DNA from: Bacillus sp. CH140a_4T
GTDB lineage: Bacteria; Bacillota; Bacilli; Bacillales; Bacillaceae_G
Assembly: GCF_008923725.1 (NCBI RefSeq)
Contig: NZ_WBPF01000013.1
Span: 744,001 to 808,000 of the forward strand
Direction of reading: 5' to 3'
DNA length: 64,000 bases
Under the pieces are notes generated by a model. The model searched no databases. It saw only the letters and a list, made by a program, of their open reading frames with translations, and had not been told where the DNA came from. Of the stretch, positions 8,566-17,752 are shown in pieces. Within the stretch, counting starts at the first letter, position 1. Every line of letters begins with the position of its first letter. Made by a program: the position numbers and the translations under genes.

Positions 8566-9537
8566 CGTTTTTGCTCTTGAAACAGGAATATAAATAATTT
8601 GTCCTGTAGTTAAATATATATCTTCTGTTTGATTGACACGGTATAAGTTTTGTACAGACGTTTCATAACGTTCTGCAACAGATTCGATCGTATCTCCTTC
8701 TTGCACGAAATACATTCTTAACTTTGTAAATTCTTCTTCCGGTTCCTTCGTAAATAATTTCGTTAAATACAGCGCATTTTCATCTCGCTGTGAATACGTT
8801 TCTTCTTCTTGCTCTTCTTGTTTTTTCGCTTTTTCTTTCTTGAAATCTTTTCTTCCAAACAATTCAAATTGCGGCGTTGTTTCTTTCTCTTCTTCACGCT
8901 CTACAAATTCATGTTCTTCTATTTCCTCTTCTTGTACTCCCTGCTCTTTTCTTTCTTCTAGTTGGAACGGTTCAAATGCGTAATCTTCCCACTCATCTGA
9001 TTCCTTATAGACTGGTTCTTCTACGTGCGGCGCAGGTCTATTTTCATCCTCTTGTACTGAATCATCTTCTAACTCAGCATACGCCGTTTCTTCCTCTTCA
9101 TCCTCGATTCTTTCTTCATCACATAAACCAGTGATAGATATATCCGCTAATAATTGTAAGCAACCATTTTCCTTTAATTCATAATCAAATTCCTCAATAG
9201 ATACATATAGTTCTTCAATTACTTTCACACGGTTTCTCGGAATTGATATTTCAAGCGGGAAGGAATGAACAAGTTCATTAACCCCATCTTCCCTTGTTTC
9301 TACATAATCAATTGACTTCGCTGGCGATAGATCTCTTAATGAATAAGCCGAATCATCTTGCCGCGCAACATACTCTCCCGTTAAATCTAATTGCCCTCTC
9401 ACGATAACTTCATGATCAAGCTCTTCTATCTCAACGTCTGGATCTAACGAAATTGACAAAAGTTCTTCGACTTCCTGTCCTTTTTGGAACCAAACAGATT
9501 CTTTTAATGAAAAACGTAATGAATGATCTGTTGCCAC
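8560..9537 (-). CDS. spoVID: Spore coat morphogenetic protein SpoVID
   Basis: SpoVID drives encasement of the forespore by the coat. The 325-residue protein has a conserved N-terminal domain (about 1-140), a very acidic Glu-rich middle (about 145-260), and a C-terminal LysM domain (about 275-320, YFVQEGDTIESVAERYETSVQNLYRVN...) that in B. subtilis binds lipid II or peptidoglycan precursor. The GTG at 9537 is preferred over an ATG 30 nt upstream because GGGAGGGGG lies 6-8 nt ahead of it. The position beside hemL and ysxE matches B. subtilis. Confidence 0.93.
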   Translation of the reverse strand: MATDHSLRFSLKESVWFQKGQEVEELLSISLDPDVEIEELDHEVIVRGQLDLTGEYVARQDDSAYSLRDLSPAKSIDYVETREDGVNELVHSFPLEISIPRNRVKVIEELYVSIEEFDYELKENGCLQLLADISITGLCDEERIEDEEEETAYAELEDDSVQEDENRPAPHVEEPVYKESDEWEDYAFEPFQLEERKEQGVQEEEIEEHEFVEREEEKETTPQFELFGRKDFKKEKAKKQEEQEEETYSQRDENALYLTKLFTKEPEEEFTKLRMYFVQEGDTIESVAERYETSVQNLYRVNQTEDIYLTTGQIIYIPVSRAKTK

Positions 9538-9600
9538 TTCTTTTCCCCCTCCCAAACTATATGTCATTACAGATTTATGTATGGAAAGCTGACTTTATGA

Positions 9601-9640
9601 ATAAAAAAAATCGCTCCCCTTATGGAGAGCGATTTTCTTT
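9601..9640 (-). terminator. Terminator of the hem operon after hemL
   Basis: AAAATCGCTC and GAGCGATTTT pair (9607-9636) with a 10-nt loop and are followed by eight T on the minus strand. Confidence 0.85.
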
Positions 9641-9646
9641 CAACAA

Positions 9647-10936
9647 TTAAGCTTTTAATTTTGACATTGCAATTTCAGCCGCTGCAATCGTCGCTTCAAT
9701 ATCTGCATCACTATGTGCTGTCGATAAGAATAGACCTTCGAATTGAGATGGTGGCAAGAATACACCTTGTTCTACCATTTCACGATAGTAAGCCGCAAAG
9801 AATTCTAAGTTTGAAGATTTTGCTGCATCGTAATTAATAACTTGTTCATCTGTAAAGAAGATACCAATCATAGAACCCGCACGGTTAATATGATGCGGAA
9901 TGCCATGTTTTTCAGCCGCTTTACGTAAGCCAGCTTCTAACATTTCAGCTTTACGCTCAAATTCTACATATGATTCTGGCGTTAACTGTACTAACGTTTC
10001 ATAACCTGCTGCCATTGCAAGTGGGTTACCTGATAAAGTACCTGCTTGGTAAATCGGTCCGCTCGGTGCAACTTGGCGCATAATTTCTGCTTTACCGCCG
10101 TATGCTCCTACTGGTAATCCACCACCGATTACTTTACCTAAACAAGTTAAATCAGGTGTTACACCGTAATAACCTTGTCCGCAATTATAAGCAACTCGGA
10201 ATCCTGTCATGACTTCATCAAAAATAAGCAACGCACCATTTTGCTCTGTTACTTCACGAAGACCTTCTAAAAATCCTGGTTGTGGAGGAACAACACCCAT
10301 ATTCCCTGCTACTGGTTCTACAATTATACAAGCAATATCATCACCGAATTGTTCGAAAGCGTATTTCACACTTTCTAAATCGTTATACGCTACTGTAATC
10401 GTATTTTTCGCTACACCTTCTGGTACACCAGGGCTATCTGGTAAACCTAGCGTCGCCACACCAGAACCCGCTTTAATTAATAACGAATCACCATGACCGT
10501 GATAACAACCGATGAATTTCAAAATTTTGTTACGACCTGTATAACCACGAGCTAAACGTAGCGCACTCATTGTTGCTTCTGTTCCAGAGTTAACCATACG
10601 TACAATCTCAATTGATGGTACGCGCTCAATAACAAGTTTCGCTAATTTATTCTCAATTTCCGTTGGGGCACCGAAGCTTGTTCCTCTTTCAGCAACAGAT
10701 TTTAAAGCTTCAACAACACGATCATTCGCATGACCATGAATTAAAGGACCCCATGATAATACGTAATCGATGTATTCATTCCCATCGATATCATATACTT
10801 TAGAGCCTTTTCCGCGCTCCATAAACAACGGATTCATACCAACAGACTTAAAGGCACGAACGGGGCTATTTACGCCACCAGGCATTAAATCTTGTGCCTC
10901 TTCGAACGCCGCAATCGACTTATCAAACTTTTTCAT
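9647..10936 (-). CDS. hemL: Glutamate-1-semialdehyde 2,1-aminomutase
   Basis: A PLP enzyme converting glutamate-1-semialdehyde to 5-aminolevulinate, the last gene of the haem operon. The 429-residue product has the [11 protein letters not shown] start typical of HemL, the cofactor-binding [15 protein letters not shown] segment (about 120-134), [11 protein letters not shown], and the PLP lysine in [13 protein letters not shown] (about residue 267). It overlaps the end of hemB by one base, which indicates translational coupling. Confidence 0.97.
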   Translation of the reverse strand: MKKFDKSIAAFEEAQDLMPGGVNSPVRAFKSVGMNPLFMERGKGSKVYDIDGNEYIDYVLSWGPLIHGHANDRVVEALKSVAERGTSFGAPTEIENKLAKLVIERVPSIEIVRMVNSGTEATMSALRLARGYTGRNKILKFIGCYHGHGDSLLIKAGSGVATLGLPDSPGVPEGVAKNTITVAYNDLESVKYAFEQFGDDIACIIVEPVAGNMGVVPPQPGFLEGLREVTEQNGALLIFDEVMTGFRVAYNCGQGYYGVTPDLTCLGKVIGGGLPVGAYGGKAEIMRQVAPSGPIYQAGTLSGNPLAMAAGYETLVQLTPESYVEFERKAEMLEAGLRKAAEKHGIPHHINRAGSMIGIFFTDEQVINYDAAKSSNLEFFAAYYREMVEQGVFLPPSQFEGLFLSTAHSDADIEATIAAAEIAMSKLKA

Positions 10937-11925
10937 TATTTAGCGCCTCCTTCTTGTAACCATCTTGCTGCATCTTTTGCATGATACGTAATAATTAAAT
11001 CTGCTCCTGCACGTTTCATGCTAATTAATTTTTCAAGTACAACTTCTTTTTCATTAATCCAACCATTTTGCGCTGCAGCTTTAATCATCGAATATTCACC
11101 ACTTACGTTATAAGCAACGACTGGTAAATTAAAGTTATTTTTCACATCACGAACGATATCTAAGTAAGAAAGAGCCGGCTTTACAATTAAGAAATCTGCC
11201 CCTTCCATTACATCTGATTCTGCTTCACGGAATGCTTCCATACGGTTCGCTGGATCCATTTGATATGTTTTACGATCACCAAATTGCGGAGCACCGTGCG
11301 CCGCATCACGGAATGGTCCGTAAAATGCTGATGAATATTTCACAGCGTACGACATTACTGGTACGTGTCCAAAACCATTTTCATCCAATGCGTGGCGAAT
11401 TGCTGTTACGAATCCGTCCATCATGTTTGATGGCGCAATAATGTCTGCTCCTGCTTTTGCTTGGCTTACAGCTGTTTTCGCAAGAACTGCAAGAGACTCG
11501 TCATTTAAAATAATACCATCTTCAATTACACCACAATGACCATGGCTTGTGAATTGACATAAACATGTATCTGCAACTACTACTAGCTCAGGGAATTCAC
11601 CTTTAATTTGCTTAATTGCACGTTGCACAATTCCATGGTCACAATAAGCTGATGATCCAACTTCATCTTTTTCAGCAGGTAAACCAAATACAATAACAGA
11701 ACGAATACCTAAATCAACAACCTCTTGCATTTCAGCTTGCAATAAATCTAAAGACATTTGGTATACGCCTGGCATAGAAGGCACTTCATTACGAACATTT
11801 TCTCCTTCTAATACAAAAATAGGATAAATAAAATCTTCCGTATGTAAAAACGTTTCACGCACAAGCGCACGCATATTACCGCTTTGTCTTAAGCGACGAT
11901 GACGATTAAATTGTAAAGAGTTCAT
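10936..11925 (-). CDS. hemB: Porphobilinogen synthase (delta-aminolevulinic acid dehydratase)
   Basis: Condenses two 5-aminolevulinate molecules to porphobilinogen. The 329-residue product has the zinc-type cysteine cluster ([14 protein letters not shown], about 119-132), and two active-site lysines in [13 protein letters not shown] and [12 protein letters not shown]. It lies between hemD and hemL; RBS is a modest GGGGA. Length is normal. Confidence 0.97.
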   Translation of the reverse strand: MNSLQFNRHRRLRQSGNMRALVRETFLHTEDFIYPIFVLEGENVRNEVPSMPGVYQMSLDLLQAEMQEVVDLGIRSVIVFGLPAEKDEVGSSAYCDHGIVQRAIKQIKGEFPELVVVADTCLCQFTSHGHCGVIEDGIILNDESLAVLAKTAVSQAKAGADIIAPSNMMDGFVTAIRHALDENGFGHVPVMSYAVKYSSAFYGPFRDAAHGAPQFGDRKTYQMDPANRMEAFREAESDVMEGADFLIVKPALSYLDIVRDVKNNFNLPVVAYNVSGEYSMIKAAAQNGWINEKEVVLEKLISMKRAGADLIITYHAKDAARWLQEGGAK

Positions 11926-11945
11926 AGATTTCTATCCCCATTCTT

Positions 11946-12698
11946 TTATTTTATAGATTCACAAATGCATTGTAGTAATGCTTCTACAGTGTACTCTTTC
12001 GGCATAATAACATGCGGAAAATAAAGGCTCGCCTCTTTTTCCGTAATGGGCCCTATACAAGCAATTGTACATTTTTTTGTCCATTCTCTCCAGTTTGTAC
12101 CCTCAAGTAAACGAACAAAACTAATAACAGTTGAAGGGCTCGTAAATGTAATAATGTCTACTTTCCTTACTTCTAACGCTACTATAAGCTCTTGCCTTTT
12201 CTCTACATTCTCTTTCGTACTATATACGATTAGCTCATCTAGAGAAACACCAATTTCGCGAAGTGCAACTGGAATTACATCTCTTGCTAAATTCCCTTTC
12301 GGAAATAAAATGCACTCGTTTCCACTTAGTCTTTTTACAAACTCTTCTGCAAATACTTCTGCAACAAATGAAGTTGGAACGAAGTCCACTTGGTAGCCCC
12401 GCTTTTCTAACTCTAACCTTGTTTTCACGCCTACTGCAGCAATTTTAGTCTTTGCGGGTAGCTTCTTTCTCAAACTATCTAGAAAAAAAGCTACCCCATT
12501 TTTACTCGTAAAAATAACCCAGTCATACGAATGTAGCTGCCCTGCTATATGTTGAATTTGCCTATGAGATATACCTTCCATACGCAAAAGCGGAATTTCC
12601 AATGGAATTCCGCTCTTTTCTTTCACCGCTACACTCATTTGTTTCGCTTGATGCTGAGCACGTGTAATTAATACCGTTTTGCCAGCGAGAGCGTTCAT
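11946..12698 (-). CDS. hemD: Uroporphyrinogen-III synthase
   Basis: Cyclises hydroxymethylbilane to uroporphyrinogen III with inversion of ring D. The 250-residue product shows the weakly conserved HemD pattern: an N-terminal GKTVLITRA, WVIFTSKNGVAFF (about 80-92), and TFTSPSTVISFVRLL (about 178-192). The family has little sequence conservation, so the position between hemC and hemB is important evidence. Its ATG follows the hemC stop by two bases. Confidence 0.93.
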   Translation of the reverse strand: MNALAGKTVLITRAQHQAKQMSVAVKEKSGIPLEIPLLRMEGISHRQIQHIAGQLHSYDWVIFTSKNGVAFFLDSLRKKLPAKTKIAAVGVKTRLELEKRGYQVDFVPTSFVAEVFAEEFVKRLSGNECILFPKGNLARDVIPVALREIGVSLDELIVYSTKENVEKRQELIVALEVRKVDIITFTSPSTVISFVRLLEGTNWREWTKKCTIACIGPITEKEASLYFPHVIMPKEYTVEALLQCICESIK

Positions 12699-12700
12699 AT

Positions 12701-13630
12701 TTATTGTTGCCCCTTATTTGCAGCAAGAATGAGTTCTTTTGCGCCTTGTTTAATTAAACGGTCCGCAGCCTCTAATCCTACTTCCTCTGGATTAGTTCCT
12801 ACTACTGTCTCTTTCAATAAAACAGAACCGTCCATAGAACCGACAAGAGCTGTTAATTCGATTACATCATTTTCTGTAAGATTTGCATATCCAGCGATTG
12901 GAACTTGGCATCCACCTTCAAGTTTATGAAGAAATACTCGTTCTGCCGCCACTGTTCTTTCTGTTACTGCATCATTCATATGCGCTAACAACTGTAGTAA
13001 ATCCTTATCATCCTCACGGCACTCAATCGCTAATGCACCTTGTCCTACAGCAGGTACACATAACGTCTCATCTAAATGTTCTGTAATAACTTCATTATCC
13101 CAGCCCATTCTTTGTAATCCAGCTGTCGCTAAAATGATTGCGTCGTAATCTTCTTCTTGTAATTTACGTAAACGTGTATCGATATTTCCTCGAATCCACT
13201 TCACTTGTAAATCTGGTCTCGCAGCTAATAATTGTGCACTGCGTCTTAAACTACTCGTACCTAAAATAGCGCCTTCTGCTAAATCTTTAAACGATGCTCC
13301 GCTTTTTGAGATAAAAGCATCACGAGGGTCAACACGCTTTGGTGTACAACCAATCATTAATCCTTCTGGAAGTACGGCCGGCATATCTTTCATACTATGT
13401 ACAGCCATATCAATTTCTTTCGTAAGTAACGCATGTTCAATCTCTTTAACAAACAAGCCTTTTCCGCCTACTTTTGAAAGAGTAACATCTAAAATAACAT
13501 CACCTTTTGTGACGATTTCTTTCACTTCAAATTCATATGGTAAACCTAGCGCTTTTAACTGATCAATAAACCAGTTTGTTTGCGTTAATGCTAATTTACT
13601 CTTTCGTGACCCTACAATAATTTTGCGCAT
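12701..13630 (-). CDS. hemC: Hydroxymethylbilane synthase (porphobilinogen deaminase)
   Basis: Polymerises four porphobilinogens. The 309-residue product begins [16 protein letters not shown], with the substrate-binding [10 protein letters not shown] segment (about 81-90), [23 protein letters not shown], and the dipyrromethane-cofactor cysteine in LEGGCQVPI (about residue 241). The RBS is GAGAGAG. It is the third gene of the operon as in B. subtilis hemAXCDBL. Confidence 0.97.
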   Translation of the reverse strand: MRKIIVGSRKSKLALTQTNWFIDQLKALGLPYEFEVKEIVTKGDVILDVTLSKVGGKGLFVKEIEHALLTKEIDMAVHSMKDMPAVLPEGLMIGCTPKRVDPRDAFISKSGASFKDLAEGAILGTSSLRRSAQLLAARPDLQVKWIRGNIDTRLRKLQEEDYDAIILATAGLQRMGWDNEVITEHLDETLCVPAVGQGALAIECREDDKDLLQLLAHMNDAVTERTVAAERVFLHKLEGGCQVPIAGYANLTENDVIELTALVGSMDGSVLLKETVVGTNPEEVGLEAADRLIKQGAKELILAANKGQQ

Positions 13631-13645
13631 AATTCTCTCTCCTCA

Positions 13646-14479
13646 TTATAAATACCAAAAGTGGAAGTTGGATAAACTACTTAATAGAAAAATATTGATT
13701 AGCATTACGAGAAATGCTCCGATATTCCACTGCACGATTTTCTTCCCTTGCAACACATCTGCCACTCGTAAATATAGGCCAGCACAATATACAAATAGAA
13801 CAACAAAAGACCCGATCACTTTCGTATCGTACCAATGGAAATTGTCCAATTTCGTATATCCCCATATGCATCCTAATAAAATAGCTAGTAAGAAAAATGG
13901 AACAGAAAATAAATTTAATCCGTAAGACATCGATTCTAGCTTCGGTAAATTCCCTAACCTTCTTAATCTCGCATTCCATTTTTTCTTTTTTAATAGGCGA
14001 TATTGCAATAAATACATAATAGAAAAAATGAACGATACAGTGAAAGTTGCATAAGAAATAATAGCCATACCGACATGTACATATACAAGTTCTGAAACTA
14101 ATTGCTCAGCCAGTACCGGCGACATCTTTCCGAGCGGTGTAAAAATAGAAAAAGCGCTTACGCCAAATGCGACAACATTTGTAAAAAAGACTAGAAAATC
14201 AATTCTCATAAATCGATTAATGACTAATGACATCGTAATCAATAGCCAAACATAAAAATAAATCCCTGATAATAAAGTTAATATAGGGTTCGTTTCTGAA
14301 TCTGTAGCCCTAAGTAACATAAAGATAGACTGCAGAACCCATACAATCGAAAGTAACCAAAAAGCAAATCGGTTCGCCTTTCGGTTACTTTGGAAATAAT
14401 CTATAAAATATAAACTAATGCTACAAGCATATAAAATAATTGCAATATGATAAATAATACTGTTATTTAAAAAACTCAT
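13646..14479 (-). CDS. hemX: HemX, CcsA-like integral membrane protein of the haem operon
   Basis: The 277-residue protein is almost wholly membrane-embedded with about eight hydrophobic helices. It belongs to the HemX/CcsA (cytochrome c assembly) family, with WGYTKLDNFHWYDTKV near the C terminus related to the WWD-type periplasmic segment. In B. subtilis HemX lowers the amount of HemA. ATG at 14479 is preferred over an upstream in-frame start because GGAAGGA precedes it. Its upstream neighbour hemA ends only 17 bp before it. Confidence 0.9.
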   Translation of the reverse strand: MSFLNNSIIYHIAIILYACSISLYFIDYFQSNRKANRFAFWLLSIVWVLQSIFMLLRATDSETNPILTLLSGIYFYVWLLITMSLVINRFMRIDFLVFFTNVVAFGVSAFSIFTPLGKMSPVLAEQLVSELVYVHVGMAIISYATFTVSFIFSIMYLLQYRLLKKKKWNARLRRLGNLPKLESMSYGLNLFSVPFFLLAILLGCIWGYTKLDNFHWYDTKVIGSFVVLFVYCAGLYLRVADVLQGKKIVQWNIGAFLVMLINIFLLSSLSNFHFWYL

Positions 14480-14496
14480 CCGATCATCCTTCCAAA

Positions 14497-15831
14497 TTAT
14501 AAAGATGGAACGGATGGTGTCCATGCTCTTTTATGTTCTACTTCTTCCGCACAACTCTCTACATCTTCCATTTCTAAGTCGAAAATCTTTGCAAATAACG
14601 CTAATTTTTCGTCTGCTCCCTCTTCAGCAGCTATTTCTTTCGCTACTAAAATGGGGTCTTTTAATAATTGATTAATAATACTTTTCGTATGCTTACTAAT
14701 TACTTTTCTCTCACGATCACTAAGATTCGGTATTTTTCGTTCCAAACTATCCATCGTTTCACTTTGGATAGCAAGTGCCTTATCACGAAGAGCTGCTATT
14801 AACGGAACAACACCAAGTGTACTTAACCACGTTTTAAATAAAACAATTTCCTCTTCAATCATAAATTGAATTTTCTCTGCTTCTTTCAAACGCTCAGCAC
14901 GATTTGCTTCCACTACTCCTTGCAAATCATCAATGTCATATAAGAAAGAACCTTCTAGTTCATCAATCGCTGGATCAATATCACGCGGCACTGCAATATC
15001 CACCATAAATAACGGACGACCAGAGCGCATTTTCTCTACCTTTGTCATCATCTCTTTCGTAATGACATATTCAGATGCACCAGTTGAACTAATTAAAATA
15101 TCTGCTTCTAATAATGCACATTGTAATTCACTTAAAGGCTTTGCATGTCCCATATATTTCTCAGCCATTACTTCCGCTTTCTTAAACGTCCTATTCATGA
15201 CTGTTACTTTTCGAGCACCGCTTCCATATAAGTTTTGTAGTGCCAGTTCACCCATCTTACCAGCACCAAGAATAAGCACATGACAATCTGTTAACTCACC
15301 AAATATTTTCTTTCCGAGCTCAACAGCAGCATAGCTAACAGATATCGCACTTTCACCAATCGTCGTTTCTGAGTGCGCACGTTTCGCTAACGTAACCACT
15401 TGCTTAAACAACTCATTAAAAATTGTGCCTGTCGCTTTTACTTGTTGCGCTTCTAAAAAGCTATCTTTTATTTGGCCTAAAATCTGTGTTTCTCCAACTA
15501 CCATAGAATCTAAACCGCACGTCACGCGGAATAAATGATCTATTGCACCATCTTGTTCAAAAATAGTTAAATATGGTGCGACTTCTTCTATTTCAAGCTG
15601 AAACCAATCAGCTAAAAACTTCTTAATATAATACCGTCCCGTGTGTAATTGATCGACAACAGCGTAAATCTCAGTGCGATTACAAGTTGATACAATGACA
15701 TTCTCTAACACGCTCTTTTGATTTTGTAATATAGTCATTGCTTGCTCTAGCTCTGCTGCCTGAAATGTGAGTTTCTCACGAAATTCTACAGGGGCTGTTC
15801 GATAATTTACACTAACAACAAGAATATGCAC
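14497..15831 (-). CDS. hemA: Glutamyl-tRNA reductase
   Basis: First committed step of haem synthesis by the C5 route: NADPH reduces glutamyl-tRNA to glutamate-1-semialdehyde. The 444-residue product has the catalytic cysteine at C50 in [27 protein letters not shown] (about 110-124), and the NADPH-binding [17 protein letters not shown] at about 185-200. The C-terminal dimerisation helices end the protein. First gene of hemAXCDBL; a perfect PerR box lies about 160 bp upstream, so peroxide and iron probably regulate it. Confidence 0.97.
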   Translation of the reverse strand: MHILVVSVNYRTAPVEFREKLTFQAAELEQAMTILQNQKSVLENVIVSTCNRTEIYAVVDQLHTGRYYIKKFLADWFQLEIEEVAPYLTIFEQDGAIDHLFRVTCGLDSMVVGETQILGQIKDSFLEAQQVKATGTIFNELFKQVVTLAKRAHSETTIGESAISVSYAAVELGKKIFGELTDCHVLILGAGKMGELALQNLYGSGARKVTVMNRTFKKAEVMAEKYMGHAKPLSELQCALLEADILISSTGASEYVITKEMMTKVEKMRSGRPLFMVDIAVPRDIDPAIDELEGSFLYDIDDLQGVVEANRAERLKEAEKIQFMIEEEIVLFKTWLSTLGVVPLIAALRDKALAIQSETMDSLERKIPNLSDRERKVISKHTKSIINQLLKDPILVAKEIAAEEGADEKLALFAKIFDLEMEDVESCAEEVEHKRAWTPSVPSL

Positions 15832-16158
15832 GCAGCATGTCCCCCTTCACCCGTTTTATCACTTTATCTACTATCATAATACAACTTTCCTCTTATGAAT
15901 CTGACAATCGTGTGAACAACCGATTATTTTTTATTTATTCTCCGTATGTAATAAAGGAGATTCAGTAAAAATAATAAAGGCTTTCTACTTTATAATGATT
16001 ATAAATTAATAACTCTATTTGTACGTTACCAAAAAAAGCCCTCATAATCAAGTGATGGAAACCATTCCATACGAATTATAACATCATCTTTCCTATCTTC
16101 TTTCATCATGAAGAAAAATATGTATGATTGTTCCAAATTGTAGCACAAACTTTCTCAA
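15832..16158. other. Divergent intergenic region between hemA and ohrR
   Basis: About 415 bp separate hemA from ohrR. It holds a perfect PerR box and, near ohrR, OhrR-type operators (both listed separately). I saw no convincing gene in it. The exact hemA promoter was not resolved. Confidence 0.5.
15990..16004. promoter_or_regulatory. PerR box upstream of hemA
   Basis: TTATAATGATTATAA matches the PerR consensus TTATAATNATTATAA at all positions. In B. subtilis hemAXCDBL is a PerR regulon member, so the same control is likely here. The box contains a TATAAT on the minus strand and could overlap the hemA -10 region. Confidence 0.88.
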
Positions 16159-16179
16159 TACAATGTATTTGACATTGTA
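16159..16179. promoter_or_regulatory. OhrR-type operator over the ohrR -35 box
   Basis: TACAATG and CATTGTA form an inverted repeat with a 7-bp spacer. It overlaps TTGACA of the ohrR promoter. MarR-family OhrR binds TACAAT/ATTGTA-type palindromes, so this is a likely autoregulatory site. Confidence 0.65.
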
Positions 16180-16197
16180 TTTCTTTTTGGTTATATT
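16169..16197 (+). promoter_or_regulatory. ohrR-ohr promoter
   Basis: TTGACA, a 17-nt spacer and TATATT, about 50 nt before the ohrR start. A near-consensus sigma-A promoter embedded between two ACAAT/ATTGT palindromes. Confidence 0.7.
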
Positions 16198-16202
16198 GAT
16201 TT

Positions 16203-16219
16203 TACAAAATTAAATTGTG
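16203..16219. promoter_or_regulatory. Second OhrR-like palindrome in the ohrR leader
   Basis: TACAAAATTAAATTGTG lies just downstream of the -10 box and resembles the Bacillus OhrR box TACAATT-AATTGTA. A short perfect palindrome TTGTGCACAA overlaps its end. Confidence 0.45.
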
Positions 16220-16246
16220 CACAACTTAATTAGAAGGGAGTTATGT

Positions 16247-16699
16247 ATGACAGAGAATTCTTTACATCTAGATAACCAACTTTGTTTTTCTATTTACGCC
16301 TGTTCTAAAGAGGTTATCCGCTTTTATCGACCATATTTAGAAGAGATGGGTATTACGTATCCCCAGTACATTACTTTACTTGTACTATGGGAACAAGACG
16401 GACTAACAGTAAAAGAAATTGGAGAACGTCTATTTTTAGATTCCGGTACGTTAACACCTATGTTAAAACGAATGGAATCATTAAAACTTGTAAAACGCGT
16501 TCGTTCCAAAGAAGATGAACGCAAAGTTTGTATTGAATTAACAGAACAAGGTAAAGATTTAAAAGAAAAGGCTTGTTCATTGCCGACAACCATGGCAACA
16601 AATTTAGGAATTACAGAACAAGAATATCGTTCTTTATTAATTCAATTAAATAAACTAATTGAAACAATGAAAACAATAAATGATAGAAAAGGGGAATAA
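16247..16699 (+). CDS. ohrR: OhrR, MarR-family organic peroxide sensor
   Basis: The 150-residue MarR-type winged-helix repressor has QLCFSIYACS at residues 11-20: C13 aligns with the single peroxidatic cysteine of Bacillus OhrR, and a second cysteine C19 is nearby. GITYPQYITLLVLWE and the wing region SKEDERKV are typical. Oxidation of the cysteine by organic hydroperoxides releases DNA. ATG at 16247 is preferred because GAAGGGAG precedes it. It is three bases upstream of ohr, forming a two-gene operon with operator-like palindromes at its promoter. Confidence 0.9.
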   Translation: MTENSLHLDNQLCFSIYACSKEVIRFYRPYLEEMGITYPQYITLLVLWEQDGLTVKEIGERLFLDSGTLTPMLKRMESLKLVKRVRSKEDERKVCIELTEQGKDLKEKACSLPTTMATNLGITEQEYRSLLIQLNKLIETMKTINDRKGE

Positions 16700-16701
16700 A
16701 C

Positions 16702-17118
16702 ATGGATAAATTATATACTGCTTCAGTAACTGCTACAGGTGGAAGAAACGGAAAAGTAATTTCAGATGATGGCATATTAAATCTTGATGTAAAAATGCCG
16801 AAAGCACTAGGTGGTGCAGGCGGAGAGGCAACAAATCCAGAACAACTATTTGCTGCTGGTTATGCCGCTTGTTTTGATAGTGCATTACAACTTGTCATTC
16901 GTACAAAACATATGAAAGTAGAAAGCACAGAAGTAACTGCTCACGTTTCTATCGGAAAAGATACAGATGGTGGTTTCGGCCTATCTGCTGTACTCGATGT
17001 ACACGTTGCTGGCGTCTCTCATGCCGAAGCACAAGAACTTGTAGAAGCCGCTCACGGTGTATGTCCTTATTCAAAAGCAACAAGAGGTAATATTGAGGTT
17101 ACATTAAACGTAAGATAA
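16702..17118 (+). CDS. ohr: Organic hydroperoxide resistance protein (Ohr peroxidase)
   Basis: A 138-residue thiol peroxidase of the Ohr/OsmC family that reduces organic hydroperoxides. The two redox cysteines are C57 in GYAACFDSALQL and C121 in HGVCPYSKATRGN, and the arginine-bearing N-terminal strand layout fits Ohr. It directly follows ohrR and has its own RBS AAAAGGGG. The pair is inserted between hemA and ysxC, which are adjacent in B. subtilis. Confidence 0.95.
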   Translation: MDKLYTASVTATGGRNGKVISDDGILNLDVKMPKALGGAGGEATNPEQLFAAGYAACFDSALQLVIRTKHMKVESTEVTAHVSIGKDTDGGFGLSAVLDVHVAGVSHAEAQELVEAAHGVCPYSKATRGNIEVTLNVR

Positions 17119-17136
17119 AAAAATTTAGTAAATAAA

Positions 17137-17168
17137 AAAAAACGCGCGACATTCGTCACGCGTTTTTT
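17137..17168. terminator. Bidirectional terminator between ohr and ysxC
   Basis: AACGCGcGAC and GTCaCGCGTT stem with A and T tracts on both sides, suited to end transcription from the converging ohr and ysxC. It covers the ysxC stop codon. Confidence 0.8.
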
Positions 17169-17752
17169 GTTTTTGTCATTCTATGAATTGCCTTCCACGC
17201 TTCTTCTTTTCCAAGTCCTGTTTCAGAAGAGAATAGAACAATTTCATCGCCAATTTCAACAGCAAGCGTTTCTTTTACAACTTTTAAATGCTTTTGCCAT
17301 TTCCCTTTCGGAATTTTATCGGCTTTCGTCGCAATAATAATTGTTGGGATTTCATAATGCTTTAAGAAATCATACATCATCACGTCATCGTTTGTTGGTT
17401 GGTGACGTAAATCAACTACTAATACAGCTGCGTCTAATTGCTCACGTGTTGTAAAGTAAGTCTCAATCATCTTGCCCCATGCTGCGCGCTCTGTTTTAGA
17501 TACTTTCGCATATCCATAACCTGGAACGTCAACAAAATGCATCATCTCATTGATTAAGAAAAAGTTCAACGTTTGCGTTTTTCCTGGTTTAGAAGAAATA
17601 CGTACTAACTTTTTACGATTTAAAATTTTATTAATAAAGGAAGACTTCCCGACATTTGAACGACCTGCTAATGCAATTTCTGGTAAATCACTGTCTGGAT
17701 ATTGTTCTGGTTTAACAGCACTAATTACAATATCTGCTTTTGTTACTTTCAT
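17156..17752 (-). CDS. ysxC: Ribosome biogenesis GTPase YsxC/EngB
   Basis: Essential GTPase needed for 50S subunit assembly. The 198-residue TrmE-Era-EngA-YihA-Septin family protein has the P-loop GRSNVGKSS (30-38), G2 around KPGKTQT, G3 DVPGYG (75-80) and G4 TKAD (142-145). It overlaps the end of lonA by four bases, indicating a coupled lonA-ysxC operon as in B. subtilis. Confidence 0.95.
   Translation of the reverse strand: MKVTKADIVISAVKPEQYPDSDLPEIALAGRSNVGKSSFINKILNRKKLVRISSKPGKTQTLNFFLINEMMHFVDVPGYGYAKVSKTERAAWGKMIETYFTTREQLDAAVLVVDLRHQPTNDDVMMYDFLKHYEIPTIIIATKADKIPKGKWQKHLKVVKETLAVEIGDEIVLFSSETGLGKEEAWKAIHRMTKTKNA

Noticed and set aside
13677-13979. 100-codon minus-strand ORF overlapping hemX in another frame
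   Set aside because: hemX has a clear membrane-protein frame, RBS and synteny; the second frame does not.
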